Assembly (NCBI GenBank): GCA_045580145.1
Contig: JAZNNI010000051.1
Location: 1-41,172 of the forward strand
DNA from: UBA1738 sp045580145
GTDB lineage: Bacteria > Bacillota > Clostridia > UBA1381
Reading direction: 5' to 3'
DNA: 41,172 nt
The notes beneath the pieces were generated by a model that was not told the DNA's origin, ran no database searches, and saw nothing but the letters and a program-made list of their open reading frames with translations. The position numbers were made by a program, and so were the translations under genes. Each line of letters starts with the position of its first letter. Position 1 is the stretch's first letter. Below, in pieces: positions 33,863-41,172 of this stretch.

Positions 33863-35059
33863 ATGTTAAACAAAAAAAGCGTAGAAGATATTGAAGTAAA
33901 GGGCAAAAAAGTCCTCGTAAGATGCGACTTTAACGTTCCGCTTGATGAAAACAGAAATATCACAGACGATACAAGAATCGTAGGCGCACTTCCTACAATC
34001 AAGTATCTTATCGAAAATGGCGCAAAGGTTATCCTTTGCTCACACATGGGCAAGCCTAAGGGTGAGCCAAAGCCTGAGCTTTCACTCGCTCCTGTTGCAA
34101 AAGCTCTTTCTGAAAAGCTTGGCAAAGACGTTGTTTTTGCAGCTGATGACAACGTTGTAGGCGAAAATGCTAAAAAGGCAGTAGCTGAAATGAAGGAAGG
34201 CGACGTAGTTCTTCTCGAAAACACAAGATATAGAGCAGAGGAAACAAAGAATATCGACGATTTCTCAAAGGATTTAGCATCCTTAGCCGATGTATTCGTA
34301 AACGATGCGTTCGGTACAGCTCACCGTGCACACTGCTCAAACGTAGGTGTTACAAAATACCTTCCTGTTGCAGCTTGCGGCTATCTTATCCAGAAGGAAA
34401 TCGAGTTTTTGGGAAATGCCGTTAACAACCCTGTAAGACCATTAGTTGCAGTTCTCGGTGGTTCAAAGGTTTCTTCAAAGATTTCAGTTATCAACAACCT
34501 TCTCGAAAAGGTTGATACACTAATCATCGGCGGCGGTATGGCATACACATTTATGAAGGCACTCGGCGAAGAAGTCGGCGATTCACTTTTAGAGGCTGAT
34601 TACCTTGACTATGCTAAAGAAATGATGGCAAAGGCAGAGGAAAAGGGCGTTAAGCTTTTAATCCCTGTTGATACAGTTGTTGCTCAGGAATTCTCAAACG
34701 ATGCAGCTTCAAAGACAGTTGCACGCGGCGGAATCGAAGCAGGCTGGCAGGGACTTGACATCGGCGAAAAGACAATCGAGCTTTACTCTGATGCATTAAA
34801 GTCAGCAAAGACTGTTGTTTGGAACGGACCTATGGGCGTATTTGAAATGCCGAACTTTGCAAAAGGTACAAATGCAATCGCAAAGGTACTCGCTGACATC
34901 GATGCTACAACAATCATCGGCGGTGGTGACAGTGTTGCTGCAGTTAACAAGGCAGGTCTTGGCGACAAGATGAGCCACATCTCAACAGGCGGCGGTGCAT
35001 CACTTGAATTCTTAGAAGGTAAGGACTTACCGGGTATTGTAGCTATAAACGATAAATAA
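33863..35059 (+). CDS. pgk: Phosphoglycerate kinase
   Basis: The start is the ATG at 33863, with AGAGG 8 nt upstream; a GTG nine bases earlier overlaps that site. The protein has 398 residues. The N-terminal substrate domain shows VRCDFNVPLD, SHMGKPKG and the Arg-rich HRAHCSN; the nucleotide domain shows GGSKVSSKI, NGPMGVFE and GGGDSVAAVN with STGGGASLEFLEGKDLPG. It makes ATP from 1,3-bisphosphoglycerate. It heads a glycolytic group with tpiA and gpmI; no gapA or eno is seen in the window. Confidence 0.97.
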   Translation: MLNKKSVEDIEVKGKKVLVRCDFNVPLDENRNITDDTRIVGALPTIKYLIENGAKVILCSHMGKPKGEPKPELSLAPVAKALSEKLGKDVVFAADDNVVGENAKKAVAEMKEGDVVLLENTRYRAEETKNIDDFSKDLASLADVFVNDAFGTAHRAHCSNVGVTKYLPVAACGYLIQKEIEFLGNAVNNPVRPLVAVLGGSKVSSKISVINNLLEKVDTLIIGGGMAYTFMKALGEEVGDSLLEADYLDYAKEMMAKAEEKGVKLLIPVDTVVAQEFSNDAASKTVARGGIEAGWQGLDIGEKTIELYSDALKSAKTVVWNGPMGVFEMPNFAKGTNAIAKVLADIDATTIIGGGDSVAAVNKAGLGDKMSHISTGGGASLEFLEGKDLPGIVAINDK

Positions 35060-35151
35060 GATTGAATAGGCTTTGCGTACTCTGTCCACACCTGCAAGCC
35101 TTTAAAAAGGCTTGACCTAAACTTAACAGGTCTTTATATTAAGGCTGAATA

Positions 35152-35235
35152 AAATTTTTGCAGATTGCCGTTTTGAAATCAGGGAGCTGTACTCTTGTAC
35201 CGCCCTTGGTAAAAAATGGTGAGATGCGGAAATTT
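35152..35235 (+). repeat. Long-hairpin repeat, copy 3, in the pgk-tpiA spacer
   Basis: This copy shares the flanks TTTGCAGATTGCCG and GGTGAGATGCGGAAA, and the tip GCTGTAC/GTACCGC, with the copies at 24 kb. The intervening arms differ but still pair: ATCAGGG with CCTTGGT replaces GCGACGTGG with CCGCGCG, and CCGT/ATGG replaces CCGC/GTGG. It lies about 37 nt before the tpiA start, so it is transcribed in the folding orientation within the pgk-tpiA mRNA. Confidence 0.85.
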
Positions 35236-35271
35236 AATCAGCCTAACACAAAACAAAGGAGATATTTTAAA

Positions 35272-36021
35272 ATGGGTAAATATATTATTGCTGGAAACTG
35301 GAAGATGAACAAGCTTCCAAGCGAAACTTATGATTTTGTTAAAGAAGTAGCAAAAGCTACAGAAGGTTCAAACTGTGAAGTTGTTTGCTGCACACCATAT
35401 GTGTGCCTTGCAAACGCAGTTGAAGCAGCTAAAGGTACACACGTTAAAATCGGTGCTGAAAACCTCCACTTCGAGGACAAGGGTGCTTTCACAGGCGAGA
35501 TTTCAGCTGATATGCTAAAAGATCTCGGCGTTGAATATGTAATCATCGGTCACTCAGAAAGACGTGAATACAATAACGAAACAGATGAAACTGTGAACCT
35601 AAAGACTAAAAAGGCACTCGAAAAAGGTCTTATTCCAATCGTTTGTGTAGGCGAAAGCTTAGAGCAGAGAGAAGCCGGCATCACAATGGACTTAATCGCA
35701 ATCCAGATTAAAAAAGCCTTTGCAGGAATTGCTGCAGAAGATGCTAAAAAGGTTGTTATCGCATACGAGCCAATCTGGGCAATCGGAACAGGCAAGACTG
35801 CAACTGCTGAGCAGGCTGAAGAAGTTTGCGGCGGAATTAGAAACATCATTGCTGACCTTTACTGCCCGAACTGTGCTAAGGAATTTACAATTCAGTACGG
35901 CGGAAGTATGAATGATGCCAATGCTGCAGAGCTTTTGGCAAAGGAAAACATCGACGGTGGACTTATCGGCGGTGCATCACTCGTAGCTGAAAAGTTCGCA
36001 GCTATCACAAAGGCTTGCTAA
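35272..36021 (+). CDS. tpiA: Triosephosphate isomerase
   Basis: The start is the ATG at 35272 (AAAGGAG upstream), where the conserved MGKYIIAGNWKMN begins; a longer reading from 35158 runs through the hairpin repeat and is not real. The protein has 249 residues. Lys (NWKMN), His (IIGHSERR) and the catalytic Glu (AYEPIWAIGTG) are all present, with the phosphate-binding YGGSMN and GGLIGGASL. It interconverts dihydroxyacetone phosphate and glyceraldehyde 3-phosphate. Confidence 0.97.
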   Translation: MGKYIIAGNWKMNKLPSETYDFVKEVAKATEGSNCEVVCCTPYVCLANAVEAAKGTHVKIGAENLHFEDKGAFTGEISADMLKDLGVEYVIIGHSERREYNNETDETVNLKTKKALEKGLIPIVCVGESLEQREAGITMDLIAIQIKKAFAGIAAEDAKKVVIAYEPIWAIGTGKTATAEQAEEVCGGIRNIIADLYCPNCAKEFTIQYGGSMNDANAAELLAKENIDGGLIGGASLVAEKFAAITKAC

Positions 36022-36035
36022 TTGCAAAAAAACGC

Positions 36036-36066
36036 ATAAGGCGGAACATTTGTTCCGCCTTATTTT
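36036..36066 (+). terminator. Hairpin with T-run between tpiA and gpmI
   Basis: A perfect stem (36036-36048 with 36051-36063; the innermost pairs probably open as the loop) is followed by a short T-run. It should end or partly attenuate transcription 15 nt after tpiA, which would lower gpmI relative to pgk and tpiA unless gpmI has its own promoter. Confidence 0.75.
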
Positions 36067-36086
36067 AAGAAAAGGAGAATATAGTT

Positions 36087-37634
36087 ATGTCAAAAAATCC
36101 TGTTGCTTTAATTATCCTTGACGGCTTCGGTATGAACGACGAAACTGTTGGCAACGCAATAAAAGCGGCTAAAAAGCCGAATATTGACCGATATTTCGCA
36201 GAATATCCAAACACTGTTCTATATGCAAGCGGAATGGCAGTAGGTCTTCCTGACGGACAGATGGGAAACTCTGAGGTCGGTCACACAAACATCGGTGCAG
36301 GACGAGTTGTTTATCAGGAGCTTACAAGAATTACAAAATCAATCACCGACGGCGACTTTTTCTCAAACGAGACACTTTTAGCCGCAGTGGAAAACTGCAA
36401 GAAAAATGACTCAGCACTCCACTTTATCGGACTTTTATCTGACGGCGGTGTTCATTCACACTTAGAGCATCTTTTCGGTCTTATCGACCTTGCTAAAAAG
36501 AACGGGCTTACAAAGGTTTTCGTTCATCCGATTATGGACGGCCGTGATGTTTCGCCGACATCGGGAATTGACTTTATAAAAGCACTTTCAGAAAAGCTTG
36601 AAAACACAGGTGTTGGCAAGATTGCCACAGTTTCGGGACGTTACTATGCGATGGATCGTGACAACAACTGGGACAGAGTTGTGAAAGCTTATAATGCAAT
36701 GGTTAAAAACGAGGGTGAAATGGTAGAAGACGTCATCGCCGCTATGGAAAAATCATATGCGACAGAGGACGAAAACGGAGCTTTAATCACGGATGAATTT
36801 ATACGTCCGATGGTAGTTTGCCAAAATGGTGTGCCTGTGGGCAAAATCGCCGCAAACGACTCAGTTATCTGCTTCAACTTCCGTCCTGACCGTGCAAGAG
36901 AAATCACAAGGACCTTTGTTGACCCTGAATTTAACGGTTTTGAAAGAGAATTTATGCCTCTTTACTATGTTTGTATGACACAGTATGATGCGTCAATGCC
37001 GAACGTGAATGTGGCATTTAAGCCACAGGTTCTTACAAACACCTTTGGCGAATACCTTTCAAAGCAGGGTATGAAGCAACTTAGAATTGCTGAAACAGAA
37101 AAATATGCACACGTTACCTTCTTCTTTAACGGCGGTGTTGAAGATGTTTACGAGGGCGAGGACAGAAAGCTGATTCCGTCGCCAAAGGTTGCGACTTATG
37201 ATATGAAACCGGAAATGAGCGCATTCGAGGTGGCTGATGCCTGCGTTGAGCTTATAGGCGAGGATAAGTATGACTGCATCATTTTAAATTTCGCAAACTG
37301 CGATATGGTTGGACACACAGGCATCTTTGATGCGGCAGTAAAGGCTGTTGAGGCAGTTGATGAATGTCTTGGAAAGGTCGTTGATGCTATTATGGCAAAA
37401 GGCGGAAAGGTATTAATTACCGCCGACCACGGAAATGCTGACAAGATGTTCGAGCCGGACACAAAGGACGTGTTTACAGCTCACACAACAAACCCTGTTC
37501 CATTAATCGTTATGGGTGCAGGCGATGTAGAGCTTTCCCGCGGAAAGCTCTGCGACTTAACTCCGACAATGCTCGACCTTATGGGCCTTTCACAGCCAGA
37601 GGAAATGACAGGCGAAAGTGTTATTGTAAAATAA
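36087..37634 (+). CDS. gpmI: 2,3-bisphosphoglycerate-independent phosphoglycerate mutase
   Basis: The 515 residues belong to the alkaline-phosphatase superfamily mutase. LIILDGFG binds metal, the phosphorylated Ser62 is in GQMGNSEVGHTNIGAGR, and HPIMDGRDVSP, NFRPDRAREI, MVGHTG and ITADHGNAD supply the remaining ligands for two Mn ions. It converts 3- to 2-phosphoglycerate. AAAAGGAG precedes the ATG. It is the last glycolytic gene, followed by a strong terminator. Confidence 0.97.
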   Translation: MSKNPVALIILDGFGMNDETVGNAIKAAKKPNIDRYFAEYPNTVLYASGMAVGLPDGQMGNSEVGHTNIGAGRVVYQELTRITKSITDGDFFSNETLLAAVENCKKNDSALHFIGLLSDGGVHSHLEHLFGLIDLAKKNGLTKVFVHPIMDGRDVSPTSGIDFIKALSEKLENTGVGKIATVSGRYYAMDRDNNWDRVVKAYNAMVKNEGEMVEDVIAAMEKSYATEDENGALITDEFIRPMVVCQNGVPVGKIAANDSVICFNFRPDRAREITRTFVDPEFNGFEREFMPLYYVCMTQYDASMPNVNVAFKPQVLTNTFGEYLSKQGMKQLRIAETEKYAHVTFFFNGGVEDVYEGEDRKLIPSPKVATYDMKPEMSAFEVADACVELIGEDKYDCIILNFANCDMVGHTGIFDAAVKAVEAVDECLGKVVDAIMAKGGKVLITADHGNADKMFEPDTKDVFTAHTTNPVPLIVMGAGDVELSRGKLCDLTPTMLDLMGLSQPEEMTGESVIVK

Positions 37635-37649
37635 GTTGAATACAAAAAA

Positions 37650-37688
37650 GAAAAAGAGGCGGATATTTACTTCTGCCTCTTTTTCGTA
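37650..37688 (+). terminator. Terminator of gpmI
   Basis: GAAAAAGAGGC (37650-37660) pairs perfectly with 37675-37685, giving a T5 run at its end. It lies about 15 nt after the gpmI stop and could also stop minus-strand transcription, because the left arm is A-rich. Confidence 0.85.
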
Positions 37689-37746
37689 AAACGTATCTAT
37701 GCCCAAAAGGGCTACAAAGGAGAGGCTATGCCTTTTCTTTGTAATT

Positions 37747-37774
37747 AAAAAAGTGCATAGCCTGAGCCATGCAC
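37747..37774 (-). terminator. Terminator of the 6S-like RNA
   Basis: Stem 37753-37761 with 37766-37774, loop CTGA, followed on the minus strand by T6. A-runs on both sides mean it could also act on the plus strand. Confidence 0.8.
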
Positions 37775-37932
37775 AAAAAACGCACGGCTTAGTTGTAGAC
37801 TATATACTTTAATGAATGCTTTAAAACAAACCACGTAAAGTTTAGCCAGCGTTTTTTACTGGAAAAACGTGATTTGTTTACACGCAAAAATAACATGCAA
37901 AAAATCTGCACCCAAAAAGCATTATAGTCTAC
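37747..37932 (-). ncRNA. Candidate small RNA with 6S-like architecture
   Basis: On the minus strand a promoter (37940-37968) predicts transcription from about 37932-37933, exactly where GTAGACTATA begins. That 10-mer pairs perfectly with 37795-37804, closing about 138 nt. Inside, AUGCUUU pairs with AAAGCAU, leaving an asymmetric bulge. A central unpaired region follows (with a small UGCA/UGCA hairpin), then an apical stem ACAAAUCACGU/ACGUGGUUUGU capped by CCAG/CUGG. Downstream GUGCAUGGC/GCUAUGCAC followed by six T (plus A-run 37747-37752) is a clear terminator. The total length of about 186 nt, with a closing stem, large central bubble and apical stem, is what 6S RNA (a mimic of open promoter DNA that binds sigma-A RNA polymerase) looks like. 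No protein ORF fits. That it is an RNA gene is likely; that it is 6S is a structural inference. Confidence 0.6.
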
Positions 37933-37939
37933 GAATGTT

Positions 37940-37968
37940 ATTATAACATAAAAAAATTCTGCTGTCTA
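37940..37968 (-). promoter_or_regulatory. Promoter of the 6S-like RNA
   Basis: On the minus strand TAGACA (37963-37968), a 17-nt spacer and a perfect TATAAT (37940-37945) form a strong sigma-A-type promoter. Seven to eight bases downstream the closing stem of the small RNA starts. Confidence 0.75.
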
Positions 37969-38026
37969 TAAAATAAAAAAAATTCTCAAAAATCGTAAGA
38001 CATAATTCGACATTTTTTAAATTCTG

Positions 38027-38516
38027 TTATATGTACTTTTGTATGCACAAAAGTACCAAAAAGCACATAAGAGGTCTTCCCTCTTATGTATCTCCGAGCT
38101 TGCTCCTGATTGCAATCTTCTGCCTACGGCAGAAGTATTGCTGAAGTCGCCCCGACTTTACTTACAGGTCGAACTGCAGTAAGGCAAGCGCAGACTATCA
38201 TATCAAGAGCTTTGATAAAATTCATTTTGCGTTCTTTTTGAAAAGATTTTTTCTTTGTACGATGCAATATATTGGTTATAAGAAAAATTTGTATTGATAA
38301 TAAAGCTTGCCTTTATTAAAACTTTGCCCTGTCGCAAAATTAGAGGCGAGTTCGCGAATTACTCGCAAAACCAAAGTGTTTTGCGAGAATTGCGCGTTGT
38401 TTGAAGCCGCTAAACTACAGGGTCAGGGGTGTCCCCTGTGCCTTTTGCTACTTTTGGGCAATCAAAAGTAGGTATACAAAGAAAATATCCTTTTGCACTC
38501 ACAAAAGTACATATAA
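38027..38516. repeat. 490-nt hairpin-rich element with 16-nt terminal inverted repeats
   Basis: TTATATGTACTTTTGT (38027-38042) is the exact reverse complement of 38501-38516. Between them lie consecutive short inverted repeats: 38033-38056, 38065-38089 (10-bp stem), 38117-38135 (8 bp), 38144-38158, 38161-38183, 38201-38217, 38346-38366, 38362-38387 (10 bp), 38424-38438 and 38448-38471 (8 bp). No credible ORF exists on either strand. It may be a MITE-like non-autonomous element or a structured transcript; no target-site duplication is obvious. It fills most of the gpmI-hydA gap. Confidence 0.7.
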
Positions 38517-38529
38517 GAGAAAACACTAC

Positions 38530-38564
38530 CACAAAAAGAAGAACCCCGAAAGGTTCTTCTTTTA
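38530..38564 (-). terminator. Terminator of the hydrogenase operon
   Basis: A perfect 12-bp stem (38535-38546 with 38553-38564) is followed on the minus strand by T-rich sequence. It begins immediately after the hydA stop codon. Confidence 0.88.
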
Positions 38565-38565
38565 A

Positions 38566-40299
38566 TTAAAACTTATCTCTTGTTGTATAGTGAGTATGAA
38601 GTAGCTCGTGAGCCTTGTGTGAACCTGGCTTTTCAAAGTATTCTTTGTAAAGCACGTCCATATCAGGATTCTTATGTGACTGTCTGATAGTTGCTCTTTC
38701 GTCTTCTGAATAAAGCGCCTTGGCTCTTTCTGCCTTAACGTCAACTGTCATATAAGTCTTAGCAGAAACGATTGGCTGTCCGCCACCTGTTACGCATCCG
38801 CCCGGGCAAGCCATAATTTCGATGAAGTGATAGTTCTTTTCACCTGCTTTAACAGCCTCCAAAAGCTTTCTCGCATTACCAAGTCCGTGTGCAATAGCAA
38901 CATTAACGTTCATTCCGCCCATCTTAATAGTAGCTTCCTTAACGCCTTCTGTTCCTCTTACTTCGTTAAACTCAAGTTTTGCAAGTTCTTTGCCTTCCAA
39001 AATTTCATAAACAGTTCTAAGAGCCGCTTCCATAACACCGCCTGTTACACCGAAGATGTGAGCAGCACCTGAAGCCTCGCCGAATGGCTTATCAAAATCT
39101 TCATCAGGAAGCTTATCAAAGATAATTCCGCTTTCCTTAATCATCTTAGCGAGCTCTCTTGTTGTGATAACTGCATCTACGTCACGAAGACCGTTATTTT
39201 CCATTTCAGGACGGCTGTTTTCAAACTTCTTAGCTACACACGGCATTACAGATACAACAAAAATCTTCTTAGGGTCAATGTTGTTCTTTTCAGCAAAGTA
39301 GCTCTTTATAACTGCACCAAACATCTGGTGTGGTGATTTACAGCTTGAAAGATTGTCGATAAATTCAGGGAAGTTGTGTTCACAGAACTTAATCCAACCC
39401 GGTGAGCAAGATGTAATCATCGGAAGTGTTCCGCCATTTTTAATTCTTTCTAAAAGCTCGTTGCCTTCTTCCATAATTGTAAGGTCAGCACCTGTATCTG
39501 TATCAAATACCTTGTCAAAACCAAGTCTTCTAAGAGATGCTACCATCTTGCCTGTTACAGGAGTTCCCATAGGCATACCAAATTCTTCGCCGAGTGCCGC
39601 ACGAACAGCAGGAGCTGTCTGAACAACAACGTACTTATCCGGATCTGCAATAGCTGCAAACACATCATCAGTTGCATACTTTTCGTGAAGTGCGCCAACA
39701 GGGCAAGCAGCGATACACTGACCACAGTTTACGCAAGCTGTATCGCCAAGCTCTTTTTCAAATGCACAGCCAATCTTTGTGTTAAAGCCTCTTTCTTGAG
39801 CATCAATTACACCAACTGTCTGCACGTTCTTACAAACGTTTACGCAGCGGCGGCAAAGGATGCACTTATTATTATCTCTTACGATTGATGTGCCCGATTC
39901 ATCAATATCAAAGTTGTTCATAATGCCTTCGTATGTGATGCCTGTTACACCAAGCTCGTCACAAAGCTTCTGAAGCTCACAGTTTTGGTTTCTTGAGCAA
40001 GTCAAGCACTTTCTGTCGTGGTTTGAAAGAATAAGCTCTAAAGTATTCTTTCTCGCCTGTTTAACCTTCGGAGAATGAGTCAAAACTTCAATTCCCTCAG
40101 CTACAGGATATACGCAGGCAGCCTGCAATGCTCTTGCGCCAACGATTTCAACAACACACATTCTGCATGAGCCTGTTACAGATGCGTCTTTTAAATAACA
40201 TAGAGTAGGAATGTCAATTCCGTTTGCCAAGGCAGCCTCTAAAATGGTTGTACCTTCCGGAACACTTATTGCCTGGCCGTTTATTTTTAAGTTTACCAT
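38566..40299 (-). CDS. hydA: [FeFe] hydrogenase catalytic subunit
   Basis: The 577 residues are arranged as follows: a plant-type [2Fe-2S] domain (Cys34, Cys45, Cys48, Cys62); a His-Cys3 [4Fe-4S] site (His94, Cys98, Cys101, Cys107); two [4Fe-4S] ferredoxin clusters (Cys146-156 and Cys189-199); and the H-cluster domain with L1 TSCSPGW (Cys298), L2 MPCVAKK (Cys353) and L3 MACPGGCVTGGGQP. The C-terminal tail ends in HAHELLHTHY-like residues after the small-subunit-like region. This modular form, next to a NuoF-like subunit, is that of NADH/ferredoxin-dependent electron-bifurcating hydrogenases that evolve H2 during fermentation. It is the last gene of the operon, 24 nt after hydB. Confidence 0.96.
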   Translation of the reverse strand: MVNLKINGQAISVPEGTTILEAALANGIDIPTLCYLKDASVTGSCRMCVVEIVGARALQAACVYPVAEGIEVLTHSPKVKQARKNTLELILSNHDRKCLTCSRNQNCELQKLCDELGVTGITYEGIMNNFDIDESGTSIVRDNNKCILCRRCVNVCKNVQTVGVIDAQERGFNTKIGCAFEKELGDTACVNCGQCIAACPVGALHEKYATDDVFAAIADPDKYVVVQTAPAVRAALGEEFGMPMGTPVTGKMVASLRRLGFDKVFDTDTGADLTIMEEGNELLERIKNGGTLPMITSCSPGWIKFCEHNFPEFIDNLSSCKSPHQMFGAVIKSYFAEKNNIDPKKIFVVSVMPCVAKKFENSRPEMENNGLRDVDAVITTRELAKMIKESGIIFDKLPDEDFDKPFGEASGAAHIFGVTGGVMEAALRTVYEILEGKELAKLEFNEVRGTEGVKEATIKMGGMNVNVAIAHGLGNARKLLEAVKAGEKNYHFIEIMACPGGCVTGGGQPIVSAKTYMTVDVKAERAKALYSEDERATIRQSHKNPDMDVLYKEYFEKPGSHKAHELLHTHYTTRDKF

Positions 40300-40323
40300 A
40301 GTATCAATATCCTTTCTTAAAGA

Positions 40324-41172
40324 TTATGACTTGGAAATAGCCTTGAACTTACAAGCTGCCTCACAAGCACCACACTTAATACATTTTTCCTGATCGATAA
40401 CGAACGGTGACTTGATTTCACCTGAAATTGCGCCAACAGGACACTGTCTTGCACAAAGGCTACAACCCTTACACTTTTCAGGGTCGATTGTGTACTGAGC
40501 GAGCGCCTTACATACGCCTGCCGGACACTTCTTGTCCTGAACGTGAGCAATATATTCGTCTCTAAAGTATTTTAATGTTGAAAGAACTGGGTTTGGAGCA
40601 GTTTGTCCGAGACCGCAGAGTGATGAAGCCTTGATTGAATAGCAAAGCTCTTCCATCTTGTCGATGTCTTCCATTGTTCCCTTGCCCTCTGTAATCTTTG
40701 TAAGGATTTCAAGGAGTCTTCTTGTACCAATTCGGCACGGTGTACATTTTCCGCAGGATTCATCAACTGTGAACTCAAGGAAGAATTTAGCGATGTCAAC
40801 CATACAGTTATCCTCGTCCATAACGATAAGTCCGCCTGAACCCATCATTGAGCCGATTGCCATAAGTGAATCGTAGTCAATCGGTGTGTCGATAAGCTCT
40901 GCAGGGATACATCCACCTGATGGTCCACCAGTTTGAGCAGCCTTAAACTTCTTGCCGTTTGGAATGCCGCCACCGATTTCTTCGATGATTTCGCGGAGTG
41001 TTGTTCTCATGGGAACTTCAACAAGTCCTGTATTGTTAATCTTTCCGCCAAGAGCGAATACCTTTGTACCCTTTGACTTTTCAGTACCCATAGATGTGAA
41101 CCATTCAACACCATTTAAGATAATCTGAGCAACGTTTGCATAAGTTTCAACGTTGTTAAGGAGTGTTGGTTT
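40324..41172 (-). CDS. hydB: NuoF-like flavoprotein subunit of bifurcating hydrogenase (5' end outside window)
   Basis: The reading frame is open through the right edge, so the true start lies outside; 282 codons are visible. NVETYANVAQIILNG and KVFALGGKINNTGLVEVPMRTTLREII belong to the FMN/NADH-binding NuoF fold. The [4Fe-4S] site follows (ESCGKCTPCRIGTRRLLEIL with Cys near SLCGLGQTAPNPVLS). A C-terminal extension with two ferredoxin-type [4Fe-4S] motifs (CKGCSLCARQCPVGAI and CIKCGACEAACKFKAI) distinguishes HydB from NuoF. It oxidises or reduces NAD(H) and passes electrons to HydA. Confidence 0.93.
   Translation of the reverse strand, partial: KPTLLNNVETYANVAQIILNGVEWFTSMGTEKSKGTKVFALGGKINNTGLVEVPMRTTLREIIEEIGGGIPNGKKFKAAQTGGPSGGCIPAELIDTPIDYDSLMAIGSMMGSGGLIVMDEDNCMVDIAKFFLEFTVDESCGKCTPCRIGTRRLLEILTKITEGKGTMEDIDKMEELCYSIKASSLCGLGQTAPNPVLSTLKYFRDEYIAHVQDKKCPAGVCKALAQYTIDPEKCKGCSLCARQCPVGAISGEIKSPFVIDQEKCIKCGACEAACKFKAISKS

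Noticed and set aside
35158..35271. N-terminal extension of tpiA by 38 residues
   Set aside because: It translates the hairpin repeat; the family start and the AAAGGAG site are at 35272.
37728..37748. Tiny ORF MPFLCN after AAAGGAGAGG, as a leader peptide
   Set aside because: The binding site is good, but no plus-strand gene follows and the region lies behind the gpmI terminator; its arms pair as a hairpin on the other strand.
1..41172. CRISPR arrays, prophage genes, rRNA and tRNA genes
   Set aside because: No regularly spaced direct repeats, phage structural genes, rRNA sequence or cloverleaf with a T-loop consensus were seen on either strand.

Overview
The window looks like a chromosomal segment of a low- to mid-GC, anaerobic Gram-positive bacterium of class Clostridia. 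The evidence is a pair of spore-maturation genes (spmA, spmB), a DnaD-type helicase-loading protein, a Firmicutes RNase H1 with an N-terminal hybrid-binding domain, purine-rich ribosome binding sites (GGAGG-like), and an [FeFe] hydrogenase next to a NuoF-like flavoprotein subunit (electron-bifurcating type). I cannot name the genus from sequence alone.

Layout. Positions 1-590: a terminator, a 51-nt direct repeat, small hairpin repeats with a constant loop, and a broken PHP-phosphoesterase fragment. Positions 588-7712 (minus): a polymorphic-toxin locus consisting of a large secreted Rhs/YD-repeat protein, an AHH-type nuclease toxin module now in a different frame, and a gene overlapping by 4 nt that is the candidate immunity gene. 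Positions 7951-15357 (minus): rpoB-rpoC with their own promoter and a structured leader. A DnaD-domain gene diverges from rpoB at 15611. Positions 16638-18696 (minus): RNase H1 and two paralogous single-pass membrane proteins with tandem repeats of about 38 residues.

Positions 18961-27939 (minus) are a dense housekeeping run, read in the order of transcription: thyA, folA, an HprK/PEPCK-like P-loop protein, a short-chain dehydrogenase, ung, polA, coaE, a lytic transglycosylase, a cytidylate-kinase-like protein and uppP. It links dTMP and folate synthesis with uracil repair and DNA polymerase I, then CoA and cell-wall functions. Positions 28003-31163 (minus) hold three consecutive zinc-ribbon membrane proteins, followed by two HAD phosphatases. 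On the plus strand come spmA-spmB, then the glycolytic genes pgk, tpiA and gpmI. Positions 37635-38565 have no protein gene, but hold a probable small RNA with 6S-like architecture and a 490-nt hairpin-rich element bounded by 16-nt inverted repeats. The window ends in hydA and a partial hydB (minus).

The most interesting non-coding signals are: (i) a family of about 85-nt long hairpins at 24185-24434 (tandem) and 35152-35235 (in the pgk-tpiA spacer), whose stems change by compensating substitutions; (ii) hairpins near the left end with an invariant 13-nt loop but unrelated self-complementary stems; (iii) the 6S-like RNA gene; and (iv) the TIR-bounded hairpin array. The most interesting coding signal is the frame break at a six-base homopolymer that separates the Rhs carrier from its toxin.
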